A DNA stretch of 64,000 bases from Terfezia claveryi (taxonomy: Eukaryota; Ascomycota; Pezizomycetes; Pezizales; Pezizaceae), in NCBI GenBank assembly GCA_015179025.1, contig WHUX01000199.1, positions 1 to 64,000 on the forward strand, written 5' to 3'. This document shows, piece by piece, positions 34,613 through 46,048 of this stretch. Position numbers and translations under genes: made by a program. Numbering within the stretch: the stretch's first letter is position 1; each line of letters opens with the position of its first letter. The notes under the pieces are model-generated. The model had not been told where the DNA came from. It saw only the letters and a list, made by a program, of their open reading frames with translations, and did not search any database.

Positions 34613-35189
34613 ATTTCTTTTTCTTTTTTTAAGAGTCTGTACATCGATTCGATATAATCTCATGCGATGGCCCCGTTCCCTCGCCTCTCAAGACTCAGTA
34701 TACCTACAGAATAACAGGAAGAGCTACGTATTAATAGGAAGAGCTATGTACATCTGTATCTTCCTAACGTAAAGAAACTGTAAAAATGACCCAAATTACC
34801 AACACAGGTCGGAACCCGAGTCGGAACCTACATCTATGCCTCTGACTTCCGGCCTTACCCTACCCCTCTCAAAATCATATACATCTACAGGTAGCCAGTA
34901 TCTGTGTACCTTCATCCTCATCTAACCACCCTGTACATGAAAAGAGACTGGACTCTTAAGGAAAATAACTACCAAACTAGTAGCCTTACCCATTCTCCTC
35001 TGACCTCCCAGGAGCCACCATACTCCTATAACTCTCCGCATTCCTGTTTTCCTCACATCCTATGTTGTGTCTGCCATGGGTCTCTGGTAGGGTATTCCAT
35101 GCACTACAAATACCCTAGTATCAATATACTTCTCTTTTTCTTTGACCAGCTTTGTTAGCTTCTTGTATTTGGTAGTTAGGGGTTTCACT
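34613..35189. other. Gap between left inverted repeat and fossil gene
   Basis: AT-rich at first, then plainer sequence with a few short plus-strand frames. Nothing recognised. Confidence 0.4.
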
Positions 35190-36560
35190 ACCTTGGGTCC
35201 TACTTGACATTTAATAGGTTTTTTTTGGTGATGGGAGGTGTTACTGGGGTCTCATCCAACTCCTTCTCATAATCTGAAAGGTCCTTATATAGGAATAACC
35301 TTTCTTCATTAGCTATCTCTATATAATTCTCCTATATCTGGATACTATGCTTAGCTCCTTTCTTCTCCTTTCCTTTCTCTTGGCTCTGGCTCTACCTCTT
35401 CTTCTATTTCTTCTCTACTAGGGTCTCTTCTTGTAGTTCAGTTATTGTATCTACTATATTTGAAGATGCTTGAATACTAACCTCTATAACCTCTATTTTC
35501 TTGACTAGCTCTAATATATAAGTAAAGACTTGTACTTGCTCCAGCTCCCTCCATATAGTACCCAGCATCTCTTCCATCTTCATCTTCTCTTTAACTAAAA
35601 TCTTTTTCTCCTCTTCTACTTTCTTTAACTTCTCTAACTTCTTCTAAGTTTCAAACTTGACATTCTGGAATTTAAAGTCCTCTCTCAACCTAACTTCTAG
35701 TTTCTCTAAATAGTCTTCAACTGTATTAATCAGTATTGCTACTAGCCTTCCTCTTGAACAATGGATAGTATCTGTAAGAAAATCTAATAACTATTCAAAT
35801 TTCTTTTCTATTTCTATATTCCTCCTATCTTCTATCAACTTTTTATTAGTTTCCTCTAATACATTATTCTACTTCCTCTCTTTCTTTAGCCTATCCTTCA
35901 ACTTCTCAACCTTATCTTATAACTTTTGTATAGATTTGAGTAAATTCTAGGCCTTTTTTAAGTATTTTGAAATTTTAGCCTTATCCTTATCTATCTCTTT
36001 ATCAAATTTATCTAGGATTTTCTCTAATAAATGATTTTTAGCCTCTATACATTTTATATCTAGGAAGGTACTAATATGATAGATAAAAAATTCTTTAAGC
36101 TCTTTCTATTCCTTCTCTATTAGAAAGAAATAGTTTAAAAGTTTGTCTCTTAGAGCCTCTAGAAGATATTTAGGAGGTACTAAAAGGTAAACTATTCATT
36201 TCTGATACCTGTTACTTGAACTCTTTTTCTTTAGCTCTTTTTTTCTATTTCCTCTTCTAATTCTATCTCATTATTTAAGTTTAAATATCTAGGTGCATTT
36301 TCCTTAGCTACCTATGGACTTTATATGGATTTATCTTTATTACTTTCTTCATTAGTCTCCAAGTATCTCTTAAACAACTTATCATCTAAGTTATCTTTCA
36401 ATAATATTTTAATATTTTTTTTCTCTCTTATACTAATAATATTCTTTTTATCTCTCAACTCCTCTTTTTCCCTTTCTTTATCCTCTTTAATCAACCTTAA
36501 TATTCTTAGGGGTAACTATACTAGAGCTTTATAAATAGCTTTTGAAGTTATTAATAGAGT
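35190..36560 (-). pseudogene. Mutated long coiled-coil protein gene
   Basis: No ORF of length survives, yet the minus strand holds one continuous frame of about 340 codons (36216 to 35190) whose breaks are almost all TAG where Trp fits, plus a few TAA/TGA. A further ~110 codons upstream are in another frame. Readable pieces include LKDRLKKERK, ILDKFDKEIDKDKAKISKYL, VAILINTVEDYLEKLEVRLR and KKVEEEKKILVKEKMKMEEM. The product is Lys/Glu-rich and coiled-coil in character. I do not recognise the family. It may be the old coding part of unit G. Confidence 0.6.
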
Positions 36561-36611
36561 TATAAATTATTTTTACTTAGGCTCTAGTATTTTATATTTT
36601 AGTAGAGTATT

Positions 36612-36634
36612 TATCAATAAGAAAAAAGTGGCAT
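36612..36634 (+). mobile_element. MITE-like copy 2, left end
   Basis: TTATCAATAAGAAAAAAGTG followed by GCAT matches the left end of copy 1 (2081-2104) with C>T differences. Element B then interrupts it, and it resumes at 52573. Confidence 0.6.
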
Positions 36635-37138
36635 TGTTATAACCATGTTCTTAGTCTCGATTTGACACTTGAACAGGCTTGTTTGGGTGTCATCAATAGG
36701 TGATTGTTATCTTAGCTTCCGAGATAGGGATCTTGAGAAGCTTATTCCTTCCACGGCCTTGGCCTGGAATCATGTATATATATCTTCGATTCTCCACCCT
36801 CTTGTTGGATCCCCATCCAATGTCTTGTATATCCAATACAGGGCCTTGCTTCTTTCCACGTTGGTGCACCCCTCTTGTGCACCTCCTTGTCTCACCTCGA
36901 CTCTACAGCCCTGCTGCCCACCCTACAAACCTCCTGTTCTTACCTTGCCTTGCCTTGTCTTGTCTCTGCAGCCCTGCTGTCTCCTACTACTCCCGTGTAC
37001 CTCTCTCGCCCTCACCCTTGCCCCCATCCTAGCCTTTCCCCTAGTCACACACGTAGCATTCCTACCTGTGTGTTACTCTAGCCTTGCCCTTGCCCCAGCG
37101 TACCTCTTGGTCGCCTTATTTCCAGAGTCATCGTTACA
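36635..37138 (+). repeat. Element B 5' LTR
   Basis: 504 bp, starting TGTTATAACC. One copy of the GACACTYGAACA palindrome is present (36664 on) versus two in the 3' LTR, which accounts for the 38-bp length difference. TATA at 36775 is followed 40 bp later by ATCCAATGT. Confidence 0.9.
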
Positions 37139-37151
37139 CTACGTTGGATCC
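37139..37151 (+). promoter_or_regulatory. Element B primer-binding site, self-priming type
   Basis: CTACGTTGGATCC directly after the LTR. ACGTTGGAT pairs with ATCCAAYGT in the LTR (36815-36823, one G.U pair). Confidence 0.6.
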
Positions 37152-37174
37152 TTTGGACCAACTAGTATGCAGTC

Positions 37175-38370
37175 ATGTCAGGAGCAGCTCTCCCACCACC
37201 CGCCGTCAGGTTCCAGACCTGGAGAAACTCCCCTATACCTACAGGCCCAAACGAATTGAATGCCTATCGACGAGAGATCATTGACATCTTCGAGGCCCTG
37301 GATGCCATCGGGGCCGAACTCGGCAACAGCCTGGCCATGGCTGAACGAAAGCTGAGATCCACCAACGAAGAGATCACGGTCCTCCAGACGGATCTCCACC
37401 ATGTGAACCTTGCCCTAGCCAATGAACGGACTAGGGTCCAAAACCTCAGCTGTGCCCTAGAGAACCTTGCAATACCAACAGCAGCCAGTAGTAATAAGAA
37501 CAAAAGCATTTCGACTCTCTCCAAGTTCAATGAGGACCGGGTTCGTCTACGAGCCTAGAAGAATGCAGTCAACCTCAAGTTAAACGGGGACTCTGCCAGG
37601 TTCCCATTGGAACAACATTGACTGGCATATATTTTCGCCTTGCTGGAGGGGAAAACTTGTGACCAGATCTAGCTATATGTCTTTGAAACCGGGATGAAGC
37701 TCAACGATATCTCGGCCCTTTTCATACTCCTGGATAGGGTGTTTGGCGACTCCAATACTATTGGCACTGCCAGTAGGGCCCTCCGAGCTCTCAGGTAGAA
37801 AAACACTGATCTGTCTACTTATATGGCAGAATCTCGAGACTGGGGGCGGAGGTCCGATGGAATGACTAGTCCAAACTAGAGCAATTCCAGGAAGGGCTAA
37901 ATGACGAAATCCAGCAGGCCATGGTCAGCCTCCTGGAAGCCAAAACTCTTACCAAATTGATTGACCAGGCTTCCCAGGTGGAATAGTAGATGTCCCGGCT
38001 CTGCAACCGCCCCCCATCCAGGCCAGCACCCCATCTCCCACCACTCCAGCAACACCATGCTACCAAAGCAGCTCAGGCCCATGCCTCTGCCAATCAACCA
38101 GCACACCCATCGTTAGTGGAAGGAGGGCTCACCCCCATGGATTTATCATCAGGAAGGCTTCGCCTGACATAAGAAGAAAGGAAACGTCGCCGAATGAACG
38201 GGCTGTGCATAGCATGTGGAAAAGGGGACCATTTTATTGAGGCATGTCCCCTTTGAAAAAACCACTCGATGGCTACCCATGCTATCTCCGAATCCAGGAT
38301 CGAAGAAGTAGATAAGTTGGGAAAAGCCCTATCCCTTACCTACTCACTGACACTAGCAAGGGACCCGCAT
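37175..38370 (+). pseudogene. Element B gag
   Basis: ATG at 37175 (MSGAALPPPAVRFQTWRN). N-domain with AMAERKLRSTNEEITVLQTD, capsid-like middle broken by TAG/TGA stops near 37557-37870, and a Pro/Gln linker. The zinc knuckle is intact (LCIACGKGDHFIEACPL, CX2CX4HX4C). Gag forms the particle shell in active elements. Confidence 0.88.
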
Positions 38371-38384
38371 TAGGTCATTTATCT

Positions 38385-40460
38385 TTGTCGTCATTCTTTG
38401 TTCCTGCATCTATGTCTGTTGACGAATCTCACTTGTTTGGCGAGTATTTTGTAGTACCAATAACTATTAAATTCAATGGTAAAACAGTGGTAACATCAGC
38501 TCTCATAGATTGTGGTGCTTTAGAAATAGCCTTCCTTGATCAGACCTTTGTTAGTAAAAATTCTATACCAACAGCCAAGCTAAAGACCCCCCACCTTCTT
38601 GATGTCATAATGGCTGCCCTATCTCTTCCGGGGCTATTACAGACCTCACATGCCTACCTAGTGCCATTGGAGACCATTCGGATAGCCTGACCATGTTTGT
38701 AACTAAGCTCAAATACCCTATTGTCCTGGGGATCCCCTGGCTCCGAATGCATGATATCTCTATTAACTTTGGCTCTTACACCTTGAACTTCAATAGCGGG
38801 TATTGTGAGAAGCACTGCGGTGCCCCACAGACTGCCGTTAAAGGATTATGTGCCCTATCACCCCTAGTAGAGGACCCTAGCCAGGTGATAGCAGAAACCC
38901 CCTCACTAAAACCCCTCGATATCAACTTCATTAGAGCAGGGGCCTTTGCTTACCTTACCAGAAGGCACAAGCTAAAAGCCTATACTCTATCAATCTGTGA
39001 AGTTAACCTTGAAATTAATAAGCTACGGTCCAAGGAAGAATAGAAGTCCATGGTGCTAGGTGAATACTACGAATTCATTGACTTGTTCTCTGAGAAAGCC
39101 ATAGAGAAGCTGGCACCATATCGACCTTACGATCATACAATCCCCCTGGTAGAAGGAAAGATGCCCCCATATGGCCCACTCTATGGAATGTCTCAGCTGG
39201 AATTAGAGGCTCTGAAGAAGTACTTGGAGGAGAATCTCAATAAGAGCTTTATTCGGCACAGCTCTTCCCTGGCGGGTGCCCCTATGTTGTTCGTCAAGAA
39301 ATCGGCTGGCTCCCTCCAGTTATGTGTTGATTATCGTGGCCTGAACGAGATAATGGTCAAGAACAGGTATCCTTTGCCTCTAATTCAGGAGACATTAGCC
39401 AGGCTTTCCAAGGCGAAATGGTTCACCAAATTGGATCTCAGAGGGGCATACAACCTGGTATAGATTACTAAGGAGGAGGAGTAGAAAACTGCCTTCCGGA
39501 CACGATATGGCTATTTTGAGTACAATGTCATGCTCTTCGGCTTAACTAACGCCCCAGCCTCTTTTCAACACTTTATTAATGACACTCTGTGAGACTTCTT
39601 GGATGTGTTCTGCATGGCTTACCTTGATGATATCTTGATTTATTCGGATACCCTAGCAGAATACAAGATTCATATCTGGCAGGTGTTAGAAAAACTGGAG
39701 CAAGCCGGATTGTACCTCAAGCCCAAGAAATGCGAGTTTCATGTGCAGGAGGTCAAGTATCTAGGACTGATTATCACCACGGAGGGCATCAGGATGGACC
39801 CTGCCAAGGTTACCGCTGTCCAGGAATGGAAAATTCCAGCAAATCTTAAGGATATCCAAGCCTTCCTAAGATTCGCTAACTTCTACCGACGGTTCATTGT
39901 AGGGTATTCGAAGATCGTAGCCTCCCTCACCGCCCTGACCAAAAAAGACTAGTGCTTCGACTGGAATTCAGAAGCCCAATCTGCCTTCCAGAACCTTAAG
40001 AAAGCCTTCTGCTCAGCACTGATCCTAGCACATTTCGACCCTGACCAGGAATGTGTCGTCAAAACCGATGCCTCCGATTATGTCTCTGCGGGAATCCTCT
40101 CACAGTATGTCAATGGCATCCTCCACCCAGTGGCCTACTTCTCGAAAAAGTACTCCTCAGCTGAGTGCATCTATGAGATCTACAACAAGGAGCTGATGGC
40201 CATCATGAGGGCATTCGAGGAGTGGAAGCCACATCTGGAGTCAGCAAAGGGGATTATTGAGGTATTATCTGATTACAAAAACTTTGAGTATTTTACAACT
40301 ACCAAGCTGCTCAACTGATGGCAGGCTAGGTGGTCGGAATTCCTCTCTCGGCTTAACTTTAAGATCAAGTACCAACCCGGAAAAGCTGGTGGCAAGCCTG
40401 ATGCGTTAACCTGGAGATCAGGAGATCTCCCTAAGGGGGGGATGAAAGGCTAAAATACCA
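38385..40460 (+). pseudogene. Element B protease, RT and RNase H
   Basis: The protease site is SALIDCGALEIAFLD (DCG). [54 protein letters not shown], and [12 protein letters not shown] near 39614. RNase [18 protein letters not shown] and [18 protein letters not shown]. Single-base stops interrupt it (for example 39044, 39462, 39949). Confidence 0.9.
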
Positions 40461-42027
40461 AAATCAGGTGGTATTGAAGCCCGAAAACTTTGATCTGGCA
40501 GCTAATGTCCTTGCTGAGGCTAATGTGGAAGCTGAGGCTAATGCGGAGGCTGAGGCGAGAGCTGACCTCTGACAACTAGTGAGATAGGCATATGAGGATG
40601 ACCTCCTGGCCAAGGAAATTATCGCCGCAGTGGATTCCAGCCAGCACCGCCACCCCAAAATCTCCCTAGCCGAGTGTACCATCCAGGAGGGCCTTCTATA
40701 CCACTGTGATCAGCTCTATATACCAGAAGGAAGGTTACGCCTGAGGCTAATAGAAGAGCATCATGACAGCCTGGTTGCAGGTCACTCTGGAGTGGTAAAA
40801 ACGTTTGAGCTTCTAGCTAGAGAGTACACCTGGATTGACCAGTGGAAGGACATAGAGCGGTATATATGGAACTACTATGTTTGCAAGTATGCTAAGGCTG
40901 TCCGCCATGCCCCATACATAACTCTGAAACCTCTGGAGATTCCGAATCGGCCCTGGCTGCACATTACTATGAATTTCATGATGGGATTGCTGGAAGACTT
41001 GGGGTTCAACGCCATCCTGATGGTGGTAGACCGGTTGACAAAGATGAGGCATGTTGTACCTTGTCGGGACACCTGTTCTGCTCAGGAGCTGGCCAACCTC
41101 TACCTCAACAACGTGTTCCAGTACCATGGGCTCCCTGAATCCGTTGTGTCCGACCGTGGCCCTCAGTTCACCTCGGACTTTTGGAGAGCATTCTGTGAGC
41201 TTCTAGGCATCAAAGTACGTTTGTCAACAGCATATCACCCCCAGACGGACGGCCAATTGGAGAGGATGAATGCCATTATGGAGCAATATCTGTGAGTATT
41301 TGTCAATTACCAGCAGGATAACTGGGTTTCGTTGCTGGCCACCTGTGAATTCGCCACGAACAACCAGTTCTTAGAATCCTCCAAAACCTCGCCTTTCCTA
41401 GCTAACTACAGTTGGCACCCCCGGTTCGTGGATGCCCTAGCGCCCCTGCGAAAAGCCAAAAAAGATGCCTTAGCCAAGAAGTTTGCAGCTGGAATTGCTG
41501 AGCTCCACTCTACCCTGAAAACCGAGCTGGAATATGCTCAGGCTAGGCAAGCTGAGTACACCAATAGATCACGGCTGCCAGCTCCGAGATATCAGCTAGG
41601 AGACAAGGTATGGCTTTCTAGTAGCCATTTCCACATGAAGCGACCGTCACACAAACTAGATCATAAGTTCTTAGGTCCATACAAGGTATTAGGGAGTATG
41701 GGCACTCATGCTTACCGGCTGAAGTTCCCTAAAGATATCAAATGCCATCCCGTTGTCCATGTCTCTAAGATCGAGCCCGCTGCGGATGACCCTCTCCCAG
41801 GACAGAAACACCCCCTACCTCCTCTAGTAGTTATCAAAGGTAAAGAGGAATGGGAGGTGGAGGAAGTGTTGGACTCGCGAAAGAGGTACGGGCATCTGCA
41901 GTACAAGGTCAAATGGGTAGGGGACGAGAAGGCTACTTGGCAACCCACAGAGGACTTGGAGAATGCGCAGGATTTGGTTACCCTGTTCCACCAGCGATAC
42001 TCCAGGAAGTCTCGCCCAGTCGACTAA
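40461..42027 (+). pseudogene. Element B integrase and chromodomain
   Basis: A linker with AEANVEAEANAEAEARAD repeats is followed by the zinc site (EHHDSLVAGHSGVVKTFELL, NYYVCKYAKA with Cys damaged). The core has MNFMMGLLEDLG (D changed to N), SDRGPQFTSDFWRAFCELLG and HPQTDGQLERMNAIMEQYL. The chromodomain is EEWEVEEVLDSRKRYGHLQY and KVKWVGDEKATWQPTEDL. The frame from 41332 to the stop at 42027 is open. Confidence 0.9.
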
Positions 42028-42040
42028 GGTCATGACTTTG

Positions 42041-42645
42041 TGTAAAGTATTGTTAGAGGGACTAGACAATCAGATTAGATTAGATAAGGATCTAATCTAA
42101 TCAGATAATCTCAGGCTAGTAATGTATACTACAAAGTAGATTACTAATAGTATATTGTTTATTCTCACTATTAAAGTTATTACCAGTAGCATAAGATTAT
42201 TGTAATAGGTAAAGTAGTATAGGAGTGCCAAAGACACTTAGAAGATTAACTAGTGGAACTTCTATATTGATTGTACTCTAACTATGTTCTGAGTTCTAAC
42301 TATCTGTCCAACTGAAGGGAAATTCAGGGGACTATATGTGTTCTGGGTAGGGCAGTATTGGGGCAGTACTGAGGCAGTGCACTATTATCTGACCTTTACA
42401 TGATTTGAAATTAACATAATAGAAGGTTCTAGATAGTACTTCCATGTACTATCTAGTACAAAATAGGTTAAGTCTTTCCTAAACTTATACATGTGAAAGC
42501 ATGTGATAATATGTGAAGTATTAGCAAAGCAGACAGCACACAATGTTGTGTGTTTTGAGATGCTTGCTGAGTAAGAAAATACATAAGAAATACATTTGTG
42601 AGGTAGAGGGTTAGTCATAAGAGATGAGTAAGCCACTTTCTTACA
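42041..42645 (-). repeat. Element C 3' LTR
   Basis: 605 bp. Contains two strong hairpins: 13-bp arms GATTAGATTAGAT / ATCTAATCTAATC at 42073-42102, and 11-bp arms CTAGATAGTAC / GTACTATCTAG near 42430-42456. The inside neighbour on the sense strand is the purine tract AACAGGGAGGCA (complement of 42646-42657). Confidence 0.95.
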
Positions 42646-42806
42646 TGCCTCCCTGTTTAGATAAAAACTTCCATCCTAAGAAATAAAATAGGGGAGATGG
42701 GTTATGTACATTAGTAGTTAACATTCAACCTATAATACCTATTGTTACTATCCATATAGGTACTACTACCACTTGCTCCTGTATCATACCTGACATTATT
42801 ATACTC

Positions 42807-42998
42807 CTACTTGAAATCTCGATTAACAGCAATGTCATCAAAATACTGACCAATCACCTCTTGTGGCTGTTTTTCCAAAAAGAAATATCTAAGCATCATT
42901 TGGGGTAAGTCCATCTCTTTACCCTTACCTTTGTCAATCTTGACTGCATTGGATGAAATGGGGGGAGCAAGGACTTTTTCTCTTTCCTTATTAATCAT
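42807..42998 (-). pseudogene. Element C tail frame after the chromodomain
   Basis: A 63-codon minus-strand frame (KIDKGKGKEMDLPQMMLRYF) between the chromodomain and the 3' LTR. It could be the end of the polyprotein or a small extra frame. Not recognised. Confidence 0.3.
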
Positions 42999-43088
42999 AT
43001 CTTGTGTCTCTTTCCTTATCTTATTCTTGCCAAGCTTATTCTCACCAACTTTCCTCTTTTTGTAAGTTGCTTACTTACTACCATTCAA

Positions 43089-44699
43089 CTACAATTGTTT
43101 TTTCAATGATTCATCAACACCATCAGCATATACCCACTCATCAAACTTATGAGGCCATCCCTTCCATTTCACCTTGTACTGCAGCTTCCCTGTTCTAGGT
43201 TGTGACCTAAATTCCAAAACTCTTTCTACCTCATACCTGTCTTCCTTAACTGGTCCTGGTTGTTCTAGAGTTCTGGAGGGGAACAGTTGTATTGAATTAG
43301 GGAAGAAGGGTTTAAGAAGTGAGGTGTAGAAGAAATTGTTAATATTATTGAGGTCAGGGAAGTCAGTGAAGTCAAGTTTAGCATTTTGACTCCATGGTGA
43401 ATATTTGGTAATAGTAAAGGGGCCTATCCATTTAGGGGATAGTTTGGAGGAGTGGTACCTTGCTGGGAGGTTTTTTGTTGATAGCATTACCTGATCATTG
43501 ACTTGGTAATCAGGGGAGGCTCTTTTGTGTTTGTTGGCTTGCTGAATTTGATCCTTTTTTGCCTTAGTAAGGTTTTCAGCAACCTGGTAAAATCTGGTTG
43601 TAGGGTTTGAATAGGTAGGAATTGGGTGAGGTAGGATAGGTGGTGACAAATTAGGCTGGTATCCTAGCTTGGTAACAAAAGAGGAAAGTCCTCTTGTAGT
43701 ACTAACTCTTGCATTTACCTCTGTTTGAACAGAAGGTATGGCTTGTACTCAATTCATTCCCTGCTTCAGCTTCTTAGCTGCAAATATAGGAATAATTATC
43801 CTATTCTTTCTTTCACTTGTCCCATCAGTCTGGAAGTGATATATGGAAGATGCTTTATGCATAATTCCATTATTCTGCATCCAATCTTGAAATGTAGTAA
43901 ACATAAACAAGGGGTCTTAGTCAGAAACAATTTCATTAGAGAATCCCACATTAGGCTTAATGAATCTTTCAAAGATATCAATAACCCCTAATGTGTCAAT
44001 ATTGTCTACAACAGGTAGTAAAAATGTAAAATCAGAATACCTGTCTGTCATGACTAATAACTTATGAAATAATAATATATGAGGCTTGTTATCTTTAGGA
44101 GTTCTGTAACTAAGGGTAAATTTAGTACATGAAATCATAACAGGTTCCATACTAAGAAAATCCATAGCCATACTACCTCATGGCCTAGTAGGTACATTCA
44201 GAGGAGTAAGAAATCCAGGAGGTTTCTGTGTGGATCCTTTAGTGATTTAGCAGGTCTCATAACTCCTCACAAATTGTTTAACCTGCTTATAAAAATCCTG
44301 AAAGATGTACTTATTGGTAAGCTCTTCTGCTGTTTTTGCAAGGCCTCCATGTTCAATAGTGACATGTGCTTGTTGAATAAGGGCTTCAGAGGCAGGGTTA
44401 CCTTTAACTTGTAGTCCCTTGAGAACAACCATCTTCCAAACAAAATTCTTCAGCAGGTATATAAACCCATCCTGTACCTTTACTGTAGGTACTTGTTCTC
44501 CTTTTTTTACTTTTAAGTACAGGGGTCCAAACACTGTATCTTTTTCCAGCTCTTCTCTATAATACCATTCCAACTCATGATCTCTTATCCACTCAGCAAT
44601 TACCAAGTCTGGTTCCATGCTTTTCTCATCTTTATTCTGGACTCCTAGTGTCTTTTTCAGGTAGTCACTATTGTGGAAGGGCTTATTGAGGGCCTTCAA
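43089..44699 (-). pseudogene. Element C integrase and chromodomain
   Basis: Zinc-binding N-domain (IQQAHVTIEHGGLAKTAEEL, RSYETC), then the rve core: MTDRYSDFTFLLPVVDN (D), GFSNEIVSD (D) and HFQTDGTSERKNR (E). The C-terminal domain is at 43649 down (VMLSTKNLPARYHSSKLSPK, WIGPFTITKYSPW). It ends in a chromodomain, YEVERVLEFRSQPRTGKLQY then KVKWKGWPHKFDEWV. A few stops at Trp or Gln codons are present. Confidence 0.88.
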
Positions 44700-46048
44700 G
44701 TTGTTTTTTCTAGTGTCACAGGAGCTGACAAAGTTTTTGTTCAGGTTATGGTGGCCAAGACAATACTTGCATCTTAGTATCTCTTTTCCTCCTGTGGTAG
44801 TGACTTTTGGGAGATTTGGGCATAGATGGGACTAGTGACCATCTTGGTTGTATATGATGTATTTTCTGATGGTTTCTTTTGGCAGTGGATATTGCAGTGG
44901 ATAGAGTTTGTTGTCAAGGAGGCATTTGTTGCTGAGGTGAGTTGTTTCTATGCAATTAGTGTATCTGGGAGGAGGAAATTTAGCACCTTTGTGGCAATCC
45001 TCCTTAAAGTATCCCATTGCCCAATATTTGTCACAAAGATTAATACCAGGATCTTTGTTGTTGCATTGGGAGGTTTTGTGGCCCACTTTACCATATTGGG
45101 AACAAAACTGTTATGTCTGAGTTTTGTTGGAGGAAGATAGGATGATTGGATCCTCAGGGAAAATGTCAGGAAGGGTGCTAACAGAGGATGCAGGTGAGGC
45201 TCCTAGAGGAGGAGGAGGCTAAAAGTGCACCTTCTTGTTGTCTGCCTCATCCTTATACTTAGGTGAGGCTGCCCTTCTTTTCAAGGTACTTTCAAGAGTG
45301 GGGTTCTACTCCTGAAGATTTCCCACAACCACAGAACCCCTATCAGCCCTTCTCAAGGACTGTTCCATTTGTTCTGTAGTCATGGGTTCCCTGGCTCTTT
45401 CCCATTCCTCAGGTTCATCTGAGTCAGAGGACTCATCTACAAGTGTTCATTCCTGTGGGTCCTCTACCTCAGGAGCAGCAAGAGTAGAGGGAGAGGAGGT
45501 ACTAGGTTCTTTGTTAATGACTACTTGAAACTTGGGTTCTCTTGTAACTGACCTTCCTCTCTCTTCCTCCTCTTGTTGTTACTGTTGGGCCTGGGCCCTG
45601 GTAGTGGTAGCAGCAGTTTGGACTGCTGCTGGCTCCTGCTGGAGCTATCTGAGCCTGAAATTTCTTTCTCTAATGTTAGATATCTCAGGGTCAGAATCAT
45701 CTTCAACTGTTGGTTGGTACCTTTCAGTCTCAAAGATTGCATTGAGGCCTTTCCTATTATGCCAGGTTGGCCTAGTGCCATTAACCTCCTACACAGGCCT
45801 TTGTGGGAGGTTGGTGGTGGTGATCTGGAGAGAAGGGAGTCTCCTTCTCCTTTGGATGGTGTTGGGAGATTGTCTCCCAAGGATGGGTGGAGACACTGGT
45901 CTCCCAGTGGCTCCTCTGATCCTGAACTATTGTGGGAAAGGCATGGTTGGTAATGGAGAATGTGGGGGAGGAGTTTTCTTGAAAGTTTGTATGGGAACAG
46001 AGAGGTGGTTGCTTACTACTGGATGTTGTAGTAGAGGAACTGTGTGGT
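44700..46048 (-). pseudogene. Element C extra module: Pro/Ser-rich linker plus zinc-knuckle array
   Basis: Between RNase H and integrase, the minus strand encodes a low-complexity Pro/Ser/Glu-rich stretch (45140-46040, with SSDSDEPEEWERAREP) followed by a run of CX2CX4HX4C-like knuckles. The knuckles are at 45110-44740: FCSQYGKVGHKTSQC, LCDKYWAMGYFKEDC, YTNCIETTHLSNKC and RCKYCLGHH. The missing ligands are Tyr in place of Cys or His, each one G>A or C>T step away. Knuckles usually sit in gag, where they bind RNA; a second set here is unusual. Confidence 0.6.
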
